NCBI GenBank assembly: GCA_018894105.1
Contig: CM032129.1
Location: 26,801,468-26,865,467 of the forward strand
Reading direction: 5' to 3'
From: Jacaranda mimosifolia
Lineage: Eukaryota > Streptophyta > Magnoliopsida > Lamiales > Bignoniaceae
DNA: 64,000 bases
Shown piece after piece: positions 11,993 through 25,330 of the stretch (position 1 is the stretch's first letter; every line of letters starts with the position of its first letter). A program made the translations under genes and the position numbers. The notes below the pieces were generated by a model. The model was given only the letters and a program-made list of their open reading frames with translations, ran no database searches and had not been told where the DNA came from.

Positions 11993-12798
11993 AGGAGTAA
12001 TTTGGGATAATGAGATGCAATAAAGCTGCTTGTTTTTTAGGTCACTTTTAATTTAAATGACATGTAATTGTTGGAATTGTGAGATTTTATTTGTATTTGT
12101 AATATTTTTAACAAACTGAAATTAAAAATAATGGAATATTAGTTCGCTGCTTGAGAATTTTCATTGGCAAGAGTGAAGTTGCCTATAAAATTTATTTTAT
12201 TTTGTTCTCTTTTCTTATTTAGAATTCCTCAATCATAATTCAATTCGGGACAAAGACAACAGTTTGATGGTCATATATAGAAACTTTACTCTCTCTTTCA
12301 AGTGAACAGAAATTCTGGACTACTATATAAGTTGGGTCAAATAACTTAGTAATATAATTTCTCCAATAGGTAAACGACGGAATATTTATAAATTAGTGTT
12401 ATTAGATTTCACAAACGATGTATTGATAAAGTGACTCAATGAATAGCTGTTCAAGATATTGGAATTGAATGGTCCAAAATATCTTCATTTTTTATTATTT
12501 AAAAATCAAATATATATTAATTTATTTACTTGTTAATAAAAAATATGTATAATTTTAATTTTACTCTTTATTTCTCATGTTTATTCCAACTTCTTATTAT
12601 CACATATCAATAAAATTAATCGATTTTTGACATAAAATAAGCAATAGTCCTACAAATCACTTCAAAGTTATTAAAATATGCACAAATAATTTTATGCCTT
12701 TTCCCTGATAAAAAATCAGAAACTGAACATCTTGTCTTTCTTATATCTATAGAATCAATATTTTCACAAAAAATAAATCAAAAACACATTTTTTTTGG
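11993..12798. other. AT-rich spacer 3' of the P450 relic
   Basis: There is no coding sequence or recognisable repeat here. The first ~150 bp may be the old 3' untranslated region, but no clear signal was identified. Confidence 0.5.
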
Positions 12799-14259
12799 CT
12801 TTGTTTGGTTATGTTTTGGGCATTTTTTGAAAAATAGTTTGGGAAAGTGTGTTTTGGGAGTTAAATTCAGGGAATTTGCCATCTGTTTGGTTTTATTATG
12901 AGAAAACATGGAGAATAAAATGGCCTATTTGGAATTATATTGTAAGAGATAAATTTTACTATAAATGTCAAATAATTTACTTTTTTTATTGGGTTGTAAG
13001 ATGAAATTGTATTTTTAAATTTTATATATATGTGTGTATATATACGGATGATTTATGTATGTATATATATTTATAATAATTAATATATATTTTGGGAAAA
13101 CAATATGTAATTACTTTAATTTTATATATATTTTAAAATATTTTATATTTTAGAAAATTATATGACATAATAATTTGATACAATAAATAAAATAAAAATA
13201 AATTAAAATTATAATATTAAATATAAACCATATTTAATGATAACTAAACAAAAAGAAAATTATTAAATGTATTATTATGCATTGTTAATTAAATAAATAT
13301 TTTAAAATTTCTATAATTAATAATATTAAAATTAATTAATTAATCAATATTTGAAATAAAATTCGTAATATTTTAATTAGCATGTAATCATCAGTATATT
13401 TATTAATTTAAATAATATTTTAGTTATACTTTAATTAATAAAATATTACTAGGAAATATACGAGTTAATGAAAATATTAATTATATTTTAATAAATTTTT
13501 TATTAATATATTTACTATTTAAAAAAATAATTTAGTATAAATTGGTAAAAAAATTAAATTTATAAATAAAAAGTTAATAAAATAATAAAATTATATATTA
13601 ACTATTTAATAAAATAACTGTAATATACTTAACATATTTACTTTGTAATTAGTAAATAGTACATTGGATTATAAACTAATTATTGATAAATAACTACTTA
13701 ATAAAATAACTGTAATATACTTAGCATATTTACTTTGTAATTAGTAAATAATACATTGAATTATAAACTAATTATTGATAAATAACATATTTTATTCAAA
13801 AATGGAACAATGAATAAAATCATATTTTTAGATTACAATTAATTTTTAAATATTTTTGGATGACTATGTTAATTTTTTATTAATATTTTGTTGAATATTT
13901 TAGATTATCTAAAAAATTATTACACTATATTCAATTTTTTAGTTAAATTTATTATTAAATGCAAAAATAAAAAATAAAAAAATTTTAATTTGTAAAATTT
14001 TAATATTATGTAAATATGTGTGTGCACACACACATGAATGAATAAAGTGAATTGACAGAGCAAGAAATGAATGAATGATGTGAAGAGTCAAAAGTAGACT
14101 GAGAAAAGGACGGGTATGTATGTTTTTTTTGGCTTTTTGAGGGTATTTTGGATAGAAAAAATGTGTTTTGTGAGTGTAACTCGGGGAATGAAGTTGCTTG
14201 TTTGATATTATTTTGGGAGTTGAAAAATATTTTGAGAAAATATAACCAAACAAGCCCTT
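12799..14259. mobile_element. TIR element with GGCTTGTTTGGTTAT ends (Tourist/Harbinger-like?)
   Basis: The left end reads GGCTTTGTTTGGTTATGTTT. The right end, reverse-complemented, reads GGGCTTGTTTGGTTATATTT. Both continue into similar subterminal text (GTGTTTTGGGAGTTAAA type). The interior is about 75-80% A+T without a transposase. The target duplication is hidden in T-runs, so superfamily assignment (PIF/Harbinger versus hAT) is uncertain. Confidence 0.55.
13600..13790. repeat. 92-bp tandem duplication in AT-rich DNA
   Basis: TAATAAAATAACTGTAATAT begins at 13607 and again at 13699, and the remaining ~70 bp of each unit match closely. It lies inside the TIR element. Confidence 0.8.
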
Positions 14260-14589
14260 TACTTTTATACATAAATTAAATAAATTTATTTTCAATATTA
14301 AAAATACTATAAATTAAAAATTTTAGAATAAAAGTTTAAAGTTCAAACTACATATATAGTGCATTGCACGCCTAACTTTATAGCAATCAATGCCCAATTA
14401 CCCGTCATTCTTCTTTCAAGAGCTGGAAGCAATCAATTCTCTTCTGTTAGCAGAAAACTCTTCTTCTGCTCACATTAAATAGACATCGATGACAACTATC
14501 TACAAAGAGAAACATGTGATGTGTATCTATTTGTTTCTCTCTCTACATGCATTTCTTTTCTTTTGCAATGACTAAAATTAGCATGTGCC

Positions 14590-15800
14590 TTTGCTATACA
14601 TGAATTTAATTAATTATAATTAAAAACAAAATATATATATATATATTATTCTGATTTTATATAAAAGTGAATTTAATATATAATATATTTCTTAATAAAA
14701 TACATGTTACAAAATTGAATTTTTTTTTTCATAAAATCACAATGTCGGCATATCAAAGATAGTGAAAAGTCATGCTTGTCATTATATCATCATATTTATA
14801 AAGGCACGATCTAAGAATATAAAAATACTTATTTATTGTCATAACAAAAAACAACTCAATAAATTTAAAACAATTCAAACAAATACTAAAAATACAAAGC
14901 CTGAAAAGATGAAATGATGAACAATGTTGAGAACATAAAAATTTACTATATAGTAAAAAAATCAACTCAAGTAAAAGATGAAAATTATATTTTAAAAGAT
15001 AATCATTATACAAAATAAAAATTAATTTACATATAGAAAAAAAAAAAGATTATGGTTAGAAATCACTATTTTCTTTTCACAAATCACATCTTTTTATGGT
15101 ATGATTATCTTTGAATGGCCAAAAATGGTAATCATGAAAATTAATTTTTTTTAATAATTTTCACTTATGAATATTCAAAGGAAGAAGAAAATATAAACAT
15201 ATGTGATTATTTCTAATCTATTATTTTTTGTGAACGATTATTACCTATTCAGGTTTTATTTATCTAACTACTTTTGTGGATATTTTTCCCATTATATCTA
15301 CCACAAATTGCATTTTTTTTATTTAAAAAATAGCTGACTTTTATTTATTTATTTTTTAAATGTTTGAATCATGAGTGTTCACAAAAAATATTTTGTAATA
15401 AAATAAATATTGAAATATAAAATAACTATGCCAAAATAAAATTTATTAACTTAATTTATAACTAAAACTGTAATTGTTTTGTAAATTATTAGTTATAGAT
15501 ATATTCCTCTTATTCTTGACTTCTTTCTTGTTGTTTCTCTCCCAACATTGAAAATCTCATTTTTCTTATCCAAAAAATAGTTGAGATTCTAATATCTTAA
15601 TAGATGAATAATAAAGAACTTGAATAGACAATAGAGAATATAAATCATGAACTTTTATTTTTAAGTAGGATTCATAATAATTAATAAATTGTTCTCGTGT
15701 CTCATCATTGAGATGTCTCTTCATATAAATGAAATTTCTATTTATACCCAGCGCCAATTATGAAAATAAGTTTAATAGTTCAAATATTTTTATTTGTTAA
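14590..15800. repeat. Dispersed repeat family, copy 1 (~1.2 kb)
   Basis: This aligns with 46090-47050 through most of its length, for example around TATTTATAAAGGCAC and TTGAGAACATAAAA. It aligns with 22390-22570 for its first ~200 bp. No coding capacity is visible. The class of element is unknown. Confidence 0.7.
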
Positions 15801-17998
15801 TAATATTCATTTTACAAAATTAAATAATAAAAAATATCTTTTTAACATTTCAAAAAATTAAAAAAGAAAACATATTATTTAATAACATAAAATGAAGATT
15901 CATTTGAATGTTAAATTTTGAGATAATTTATTAACTTGACTAAAGTACCAATAGTTGCTAACATTAAATTTATAGATTATACATAGATTCTTAAAATTAT
16001 TAAAATATAGTAATAAGAATATGGAATAAAAATGATGGCAGAAAATATTTTTATTTAAGATACTTTCAAATAATATATATAGAAAATATATACTTTAATA
16101 TGATATCTAAGCGAAATATTTTTTAAGAAAATATAATTTTTTTTAGTATAATCTATTTAATGATGCAGAGGTCATAGTAATAATTTTTTGTGTCACTTGG
16201 AGAGTTAAAATATTAATTATTTTTCAATGCAGTAAGATTTATTTACTTTTTTCTAAAAATTTATTTTGTTCTTTTAAAGATTATCAAATGACACACTCTC
16301 CATATCATGTAAGTTATTACAAGATAATAATTAATTTTTACTATTAACTTAATATAGAATACATATCAATATTCCGTTAAATACAAGATGTACAAAAACA
16401 ATTTAATATGATTTTTAGTTATAATAAAACTCTATTGTTATAATATTATTCCCACCTAATATTGTTTATATAAAAAATATTTTTTTGTAAATTTTTATTA
16501 AACAAAAATATGTGTAAATGAATGCATGTGGCATAAGTATTAAAAAATTTGCAAGTAAATATACTCAAAAATTTAAAGATTGCCATCATTGACTATTTTA
16601 AGCATTCATTTGTTATGCTTTTAAAAAATCCAACTATACCAACAATTTATTTATGTATATTGAAAGAAATTTACTTTAGATATTTGAGAATGTGTTTTCT
16701 AACAACAAGAAGTAAAACGAATATTATTATAGAATTAATTATTTTGTAGTAGAATTATAAATATATTTTAATTTATTTAAAAATACATTAACAATAAGAA
16801 TTTTTTTAATTTAATTAACAAACTTAAAATTCTAAAAATTCAGAATTTGGCCAAAATTGTACAATTAAGGGTCCCACATCGTTGTGCTATATATTTAATA
16901 GTATTGGTAACCTTATCTATATCTATGTATATTGTCTATACTATCATATATAGTACAACATTGTGTTCGACTACAATTATACAATTCAAATTAAAATTTG
17001 AATTCTTAAAATTTTTATGTTTTTTAATTAAATTAAAAATCTCATTGATGGATGAAAAATTCTTTTTTTTTTTAATCAGAAAAAAGGAAGGAAGCGGTAG
17101 TGGTGACCTTGCTTTCTCCTACTAGTGGTTGAAAAATTCTTTGATTGAATTAGATCATCAAAATCCAAAATTAAATTCAAATAATATTCCTTATCTATCA
17201 TACAACCACACTAAATATTAATTACTAATAATTTTGAGTATTTTAATTATGAAGAAAACTTCTGTTTGATTTGTATTTCAACAGATTTTACATTTGAAAA
17301 AAAATTATTATTGATTTGCAAATAATTCCATGAATTTAGCAAATATCAAAATTGATCAGTGAGGTTGAATTTATTAGTTTCTCTTATATTTTATCTTAAT
17401 TCTCAAACTCCTTTTCTTCATGATTCCATTATTTTCTTTTCCCCCCTTTAATCTACTCTTTCTTCTATTTAATCTGAATGATATGGAATGAAAAACAACA
17501 AGCAAGATATTTTTCTATCAATTTTTGACATAATTTGAAAATCAATATATTTATATTTAAAGTTGTTCTTTTCTTTTCTGTATCTTTTAATTTCATTTTG
17601 GACCATTTTTACTTTGTTTTTATTACTTACATATAGTCTCTCTCTCTCGGGGGGGGGGGGGGGGGGGGGGCGGTTGTTCTACCCTCCATTTGTTTTATTT
17701 TTTTGCACAATAGTGAGTACAATATTTTTTTAATTAATAAAAAATCCTCTTTTAACCCATATATTTTTTCCTTTGATTTCTTAATTTATTTTTGTTTTTA
17801 GAGAAATGTATAGAAATATGTATAAGATTGTTATGCACTCACAGTGTGATTTTTGAATTTGTGACCAATATTACATTTTGTTCTTTCTTTATTATTCTCT
17901 ATCAATTGATTTTTCTTGGTCAATTTGTTTGGGGTTGTGAAAAAAATAAATGCATTGCTAATCTTTTACATTAAAATTTATTTTTAATGATTCAATTT
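15801..17998. other. AT-rich intergenic DNA
   Basis: There is no gene here. It holds a copy of a dispersed ~100-bp module at about 16800-16910 and a CT run followed by a 22-base G tract at 17649-17670. Confidence 0.55.
17637..17670. repeat. (CT)n followed by a 22-base G homopolymer
   Basis: A CT repeat runs directly into 22 consecutive G residues at 17649-17670. It stands out in AT-rich DNA and may vary in length or reflect sequencing slippage. Confidence 0.85.
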
Positions 17999-20018
17999 TG
18001 TAACACCCCTAAATTTTGATATTTTGGAAAATAAAAATTGAGAAAATTAAGATTTTTATTGGTCGGATTTTAGGGCTCGAAAAATAGATGAAAAGGACTT
18101 GATTGCAAGAAAATGAGAAATTTTGGGGTCAATTTACAATTTGAGGAAATTGGATTGAACTAGGAAACTTTTGGGGTTGCATGGTGATTATTTTGGGTCA
18201 AAGGGTTCAAATTTATACACTAACTAATTTTTGAACTGAAATGAAACGTTGGGAAACCTTGGAGGACCCAATTGAAAGATGACTAAAACATTTGGGGGTC
18301 AATATGCAAATCAAGAAAGTTCAATTCTATAAAATGGCATTTTGCATTTCAACCCCCATTTTTGTCATCGTCCCCACCGAAACCCCTCTCATCTTTCTCC
18401 AATGAACTCTTTCCTTCGGTGACCAAAACGCATCATATTTGGTACCAAATTGTTCCTCTATGAACAAGGAACACAAATATACCTATTTCTTCTCCTTAGA
18501 CTAGTGAAACGATTGAAAAAATGACTGAAAATCTAGCCATGACAGAGCTCAATGGGTTCCACTTTTTGATGACTGTTAGACACAACCTAGGTGTGGGTTT
18601 TGTATCCCTCAGCTCAAGGAGCACGCCAGTAGCTTTAGATTTCAGAACGGACCACCAGCGGCGATGGAAATAGAGGAAAACAGCACGATGGCGTCGGTGG
18701 CATGCTGACAGTTTACTGGCCAATTAGGCGGCAGAACAAGAAATTGGTTGGGGCATTCGATTGCTCTAGCTAAAGGCATCTATTGGTGGTGGTGGTGTGT
18801 ATTTCCGGCCGGCAATCGACGGCGGTGGCGACGACGATGGGACCAAATCTTCATCTCATCGCAAGGAATACATGCAAGCAAGCTAATCGTGCATTTGAAG
18901 TTTCAATAAAAAGATATTGGGTAAAAATAAGAAACTTGTGTTAAAGTTGTATGCATATGTTTGTATATGTCTCAAAACCTTACAATGTATTGTATAAATG
19001 AAGAATACGCTCGATTTAATCTGGAAAACTAGGACATGCATATAATTATATAAATTAGTGAATCGGGATCTTGTTATATATATATGATAACTTTGGAATA
19101 ATTGAGTTAGTCAAGCGATTAAATCCTAATTTTATGGATTTGGAATCTAAGTGGCAATACTTAGGTTAATTGAGATAAGACAAAACCAAGATTTGGATCA
19201 TGCATGCAAAATTATAAGTTTAGTAAACTCGAATTTGTATTATTATGTGATAAATTTGAGATAAATTGGGATTTTTAAGGGATATGGGACCATCGTTATT
19301 GATTTAGTATGTCGTGGCAAGATCAATTGGATGATTTAGGACCCAATTATAAATTCCTTTAACGAAATTGGTGCTATTAGCATGTCTTTATCGAGGCTAT
19401 CGATTTAGCTGATTAAGTATTGATTTTAGGCCATTGTTTGTGTAATTGCGATTATATGGTTGAATGAGGATTTTTAACTATAAATATACTATTTTGGTTA
19501 GGTGACGACGAAGGGGGTCCCACAGGTCAGTAGGTGGCGACAGCATTTCTGAGACTACGGAGGTGAGGTTCTGCCACTTTGACCTTGATTATTTTATCTG
19601 TTCTTGTGGAAAAACCCATGTAAGGGTTTAAAATTGCTTGAACTATACTTGCTCGTGTTTATTGAGATATGTACTTGATTGTGTACTTGCTCGTGATCTG
19701 TTATTTGAATTGTATACTCCTATGAGGGTTATTGCTTGCTTGCACTCTGATAAGTTTGCTCTTGTCCATTCTGGCGCCCAGAACTTCTTTTTGTCTTGTC
19801 TTGTACTTATCTCGATCGGTACTTGTTACTGTCATGTACTTGTTCATGTCCTGTCTTGTTATCGTATGCCTTGCCCACATACTTGTCTATTCGTATATGG
19901 CCATGATGGCTTAATCATACTTGTTAATCATTATGGTATTACCTTATCGGCATTTCTGTATATGTTATTTGTGGCCTTCCCGGGAAATTCGATTGATTGA
20001 TATTGGTCGTATATTAGT

Positions 20019-20575
20019 GATATGCTAGGGAGACTCTTGAGTATCAACGATATGCTAGGGATACTCCTAGGTATCATCCGTCTACCTGTGATATGCTAGG
20101 GATACTCCTAGGTATCATCCGTCTGTCTGTGATATGCTAGGCATACTCCTAGGTATCTACTGTCTGTCGGTGATATGCTAGGGATACTCCTAGGTATCGT
20201 CCGTCTGTCTGTGATATGCTAGGGATACTCATAGGTATCTACCTTCTGTCAGTGATATGCTAGGGACTCTCCTAGGTATCGTCCATTTGTCTGTGCTATG
20301 CTAGGGATACTCTTAGGGATCTACTGTCTGTCAGTAATATGCAAGGGATACTCCTAGGTATCGTCCATCTGTCTGTGCTATGCTAGGGATACTCCTAGGT
20401 ATCTACCGTCTATCAGTGATATGCTAAGGATATTCCTAGGTATCGTTCGTCTGTCAATGATATGCTAGGAATACTCCTAGGTATCTACCGTCTGTCAGTA
20501 ATATGCTAGGATACTCTTAGGTTTCTATCGTGTCTCATTTACGTGCTAGGGATACTCCTAGGCGTTTTTGGTGTG
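20019..20575 (+). repeat. 41-bp minisatellite (about 13 units) in the solo LTR
   Basis: GATATGCTAGGGATACTCCT recurs with a strict 41-bp step at 20049, 20090, 20131, 20172, 20213, 20254, 20295 and onward to about 20541. Within each unit CTAGG and CCTAG, and outside them GATA and TATC, can pair, so each unit is a potential hairpin. Spacers largely alternate between a GTCTGTCTGTG type and a GTCTGTCAGTG type in the middle units, giving an 82-bp higher-order repeat. Confidence 0.92.
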
Positions 20576-20857
20576 TCAAACTGTCACGCTTGGATATGAA
20601 TGAGTGATTGGAATAAGAATTGTTCTGACATGCATGTCAAGTCAGTTCCATTGAACTGCATATGACTCAGGCTTGTTTATTCTGACCGTATCTGATTGTT
20701 TGTATACTGTTCATGGAGCGATAAGGAATGAAATATTCCTATTTGCTCAAACTGTTATTTGTATCTGATATTGTTCTTGTTCTAAACATTAAATTATGAT
20801 TTGCTGAGTTGATTCGTGCTCAACAGATCCCCACTTCTTATGATTAAGATTATACCT

Positions 20858-20879
20858 CACTAAGTTCTTTGGACTTACC
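20858..20879 (+). promoter_or_regulatory. Conserved LTR palindrome, solo-LTR copy
   Basis: CACTAAGTTCTTTGGACTTA lies about 380 bp before the LTR end, in the same relative place as in the 5.8-kb LTR family. Confidence 0.45.
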
Positions 20880-21260
20880 TTCCATATTTCTTCGATTTTC
20901 TCAGACAGGATTAAGTGATGAATTGGAACTCCATGCTTGGATGGGCAAACACATTTTGTAATCGAAAATAATTGTATATGCTTACGGGTTCTTTTGGGAC
21001 ATTTTGTATATCTCAGAGACGTTGTGATTTGTCATGTTGATGTTAATGGCTTAAGGCATGTAAATGTTTTGTTAAATGTAAGAAAAGTGAATCATGGTAT
21101 GTACTTGATGGTTTGTTAAGTCAGTTAAATTTGAAATTTTTGCTACTTTGATAAGTTAAGTTTGAAATCTTTTAGGTCTACTAATTGAATTGCAGGTTCA
21201 ATTTAAGATTGAATTGAGTGGCACCTCGACTTAGGTGCTATACCGAGTGGGGGCGTTACA

Positions 21261-22380
<1,120 letters not shown>

Positions 22381-22571
22381 TAGCATATGCCTCGTGCTAT
22401 TTAAAAATTAAATTAATTATAATAAAAAATATAATTTATGTCATTATTCTAATTTAATATACAAGTGAATTTAAGTCATGATATATTTTTTAATAAGATA
22501 TATGATACAAAATTAAATTTTTTTCCACAAAATCAAAATGTAATAAAAAGTTATGTTCGTCACAATATTAT
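22381..22571. repeat. Dispersed repeat family, copy 2 (truncated)
   Basis: This matches the first ~200 bp of 14590-15800 and is cut off where the minus-strand LTR begins at 22572. Confidence 0.6.
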
Positions 22572-23608
22572 TGCAGTGCCCCCCAACGGGAGATGTTAGG
22601 TGTCAGCCTCGAGCAGAGACACTACTCAATCTGAACTTGAATCTTGCAAATAAATGAATGCCTTATGTACTGCATGGGTTGGACTTTCGTCACCATTTAT
22701 TCTTATCTGGGCAAAGAATAGAGAATAATGTAGACAAGATAAGTTCAAATGACTTAATGAGATATAAACAACAACAACAACAACAACACTTATTAAATTT
22801 GCTATGGATGCAATGTCAAGTAATATAACAATTAAGCTATTTAACGGGGAAGGATACGACTAGTGATTGCTAATGTCATCAACCTTATCTCACCAGCCAC
22901 GATCAACCCAATTGCTCCAAACAAGGCGTAACCTTATCACCCGTAGACAATATGTCAAAGATCATGCCAATTCTACAACCCCTTCTCATCATGACGGCTC
23001 CATTGTCACGACGGCTCCATTGTCCTGCCCCAGTAATTTGTACCAACACTCATACTGAATGGGCATAAAACATAATATCATTTAGCACGATATCAAAACA
23101 AGCATTCAAGATGAGATAAAGCACTACACTTCCATGAGAAATATATTCATGTCAATGCTATAATAAAAGAACAGGTATTCGAGGTGGGATAAAATATCAC
23201 TCCATGAAAAACATGTTCATGTTGACACTACAATGTCAAATTAAGTATTTAAGGTGAGATAACATACTATATCTCTATAAGGTGAGACTAGCATGTTCAA
23301 TATCGATCCCTATTTTGAATGTAGGAATATACATTTAAATAATTTAGAGTGTTCCAAAACCTAAGCAATAATAACTAAGATATTACATACATATATATTA
23401 TACTTTCCCCAACAAGAAATCTTATATTATCGAGTATAAATTCACCTCACCAGTATTGAGTAATGGAGCTTCTCTTAGTGAGCACAATAGCCCACGTCAC
23501 GACCACCTAATTAACCCAAAATAGAATTTGAGGTAATTTAAAATAATATTAACTTAATTGCCCAATCTGAGCATAATTATGTTTAAAAGCCCACAATTTT
23601 ACTTTATT
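22572..23608 (-). mobile_element. Minus-strand LTR remnant (chromovirus-like), part 1
   Basis: Read on the minus strand it ends GGGGGGCACTGCA and carries the LTR palindrome (CATTAAGT...ACTTATC) at 22738-22761. Near 23090-23290 are three diverged ~65-70-bp repeats (core AAGGTGAGATAA on the plus strand). It is interrupted by the copia element and resumes at about 28931. Confidence 0.55.
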
Positions 23609-24242
23609 TGTTGAAAACCAGGAGGATCTATTGTAGAAACTATGAAATAATAGTAAAGTAATTCGATGTAATATCACAATGGGATTTATTGTGGTTTAGT
23701 GATGTGCCTAATCCACCCGAAAAACAAAAGGAATTTTATTGATCTCAAATCAAGTAACAAGTAAAAACTTGAATTCTACAAATCTCACGAGAATACCCAA
23801 CACCCTCGTTCTAAACTCCATCTTGAGAAACTATCTCAAAAGCAGTTAGAATCTATCATGTATGTGTCTCAACTATTTATCCTGGAAGAAAATTGATTAA
23901 ATGCCCGTGAAGTAGAGTTTTAAGTGAAGTGGGCATCTGCCACGTGCGGGGGTGCAAATGACCTACACCCCAGCTCACACAAAACTGACTTGTGCCATAA
24001 AAACCTAATGTCTCAGCGCAAAGTTATTGTTCACTACGCGCTGGGGTGCAGGACTCGTGTTTTTCCCTATTTCTTGTCCTGCTGTGCACCATGGTGCTCA
24101 TATCCTTGTGCCCTGGTGCGCGGCATCCTACCAACGAGCATCAGGGTTTGCTCCTCGTGCCCATTTGACCGCTTCGCTTTGATTTGCTCTATTTCTTCCG
24201 TTCTTTATCATATAAGCCCCAAATTTCAAGGCAAAATCAACA
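23609..24242 (-). repeat. Copia 3' LTR
   Basis: 634 bp. It aligns throughout with 28281-28925, with differences mainly in the GC-richer part around 23930-24170. Confidence 0.93.
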
Positions 24243-25330
24243 ATTCTCCACATTGAGTTGAAATTCACCATCTTTCTTCTTTGTCCCTGCGCCCAAAAGG
24301 GCATGTCATATAAGTCTGCAAGCATTAACCAAATCTAAGCAATGCTCGAATTTGATTCCTGGAACAGCCTTAGTCAATATGTCTGTCGGATTATCCTTAG
24401 TCTCAACCTTGTCAACTTGAATGACACCTTGAGACACCATATCCCAGACAAAGTGATACCTTATGTCAATGTGCTTTGTTCTCTCATGAAAAGCTTAATT
24501 CTTTGATAAGTGTATGACACTATAACTATCACAAAATATAGAAGTAATCTCAGAATCCATACCCGTATCCTCAATTAGCTCCTTTAGCCAAATACCTTCC
24601 TTTACGCCTTTAACTAAAGCCATGTACTTAGCTTCTGTTGTGGACAATGCAATTGATGAATGGAAAGTTGCATTCCAGCTTACCGTACAACTCAAAACAC
24701 AAAACACATACCCAGTTATGGGCCTTCTGCTGTCTAAATCTCCTATATAATCCGTATCCACATAGCCAATAATTCTAGCAGTAGAATTCGATTGAGTATA
24801 CCTCAATCATCTGTCTGTAGAGCCTTTCAAATACCACATGATCCATTTCACAGCCTGCCAATGAGTCTTTCCTAGCTTGTGCATGTATCGGCTCACAACA
24901 TTGACTGTCTGTGAAATGTCTGGCCTGGTGCACACCATAGTGTACATCAAGCTACCCACTACACTAGCATACCACACATTAGACATGTGCTCCACCTCCT
25001 CTTTAGTACTCGATGATAGATCTGATGAGAGCTTAAAATGAGCTGCAAGTAGCATACTAATTGGTTTGGACTTATCCATCCCAAATCGCTCAAGTACTTT
25101 CTCAGTGTAATGTTGTTGAGACAAGTACAACAATCCTGTGTGTCTGTCCCTGATGATCTTTATACCCAAAATCTTCTTTGCACCGCCCAAATCCTTCATC
25201 TCAACTTCTTCACTTAACTGAGCTTTTAATTAGTTAATCTCAAATATGTTTCTAGAGGTAATCAACGTATCATCAAATACAACAACAAATATATGAGAAG
25301 GCTATCACTACAAATTTTATAATATACGCA
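24243..25330 (-). pseudogene. Copia reverse transcriptase C-terminus and RNase H
   Basis: On the minus strand the frames at 25199-24807 and 24806-24495 give the RT thumb region (MKDLGGAKKILGIKI) and RNase H with DSRRPITGYVF and STTEAKYMA. A tail to about 24310 reads KDNPTDILTKAVPG, typical of copia polyprotein ends. The catalytic YVDD box at about 25265-25300 reads VFDD, with a frame break downstream. Stops separate the pieces, so no active enzyme results. Confidence 0.9.

Larger units (their letters stand above)
17999..21260 (+). mobile_element. Solo LTR of a chromovirus family, 3.26 kb
   Basis: It starts TGTAACACCCC and ends GGGGCGTTACA, forming terminal inverted TGTAAC/GTTACA. It is flanked by identical AATTT at 17994-17998 and 21261-21265, the 5-bp target duplication. 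No PBS, gag or pol adjoins it, so it arose by LTR-LTR recombination. It resembles the 47-62 kb LTRs at both ends and in the palindromic motif at 20858-20879, but the middle is diverged and holds a minisatellite, so it is a related but distinct family. Confidence 0.92.

Noticed and set aside
13939..14295. 118-codon minus-strand frame as a gene
   Set aside because: It has low-complexity Lys/Phe/Ile composition from AT-rich transposon DNA and overlaps the right TIR of the 12.8-kb element.
20019..20575. CRISPR array
   Set aside because: This is a plant genome, the period is 41 bp with diverged contiguous units, and there are no unique spacers and no cas genes. It is a minisatellite.
23924..24256. 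110-codon frame and its parallel at 28567-28905 as genes
   Set aside because: Both are within the two copia LTRs, antisense to the element, so they are repeats of each other and not genes.
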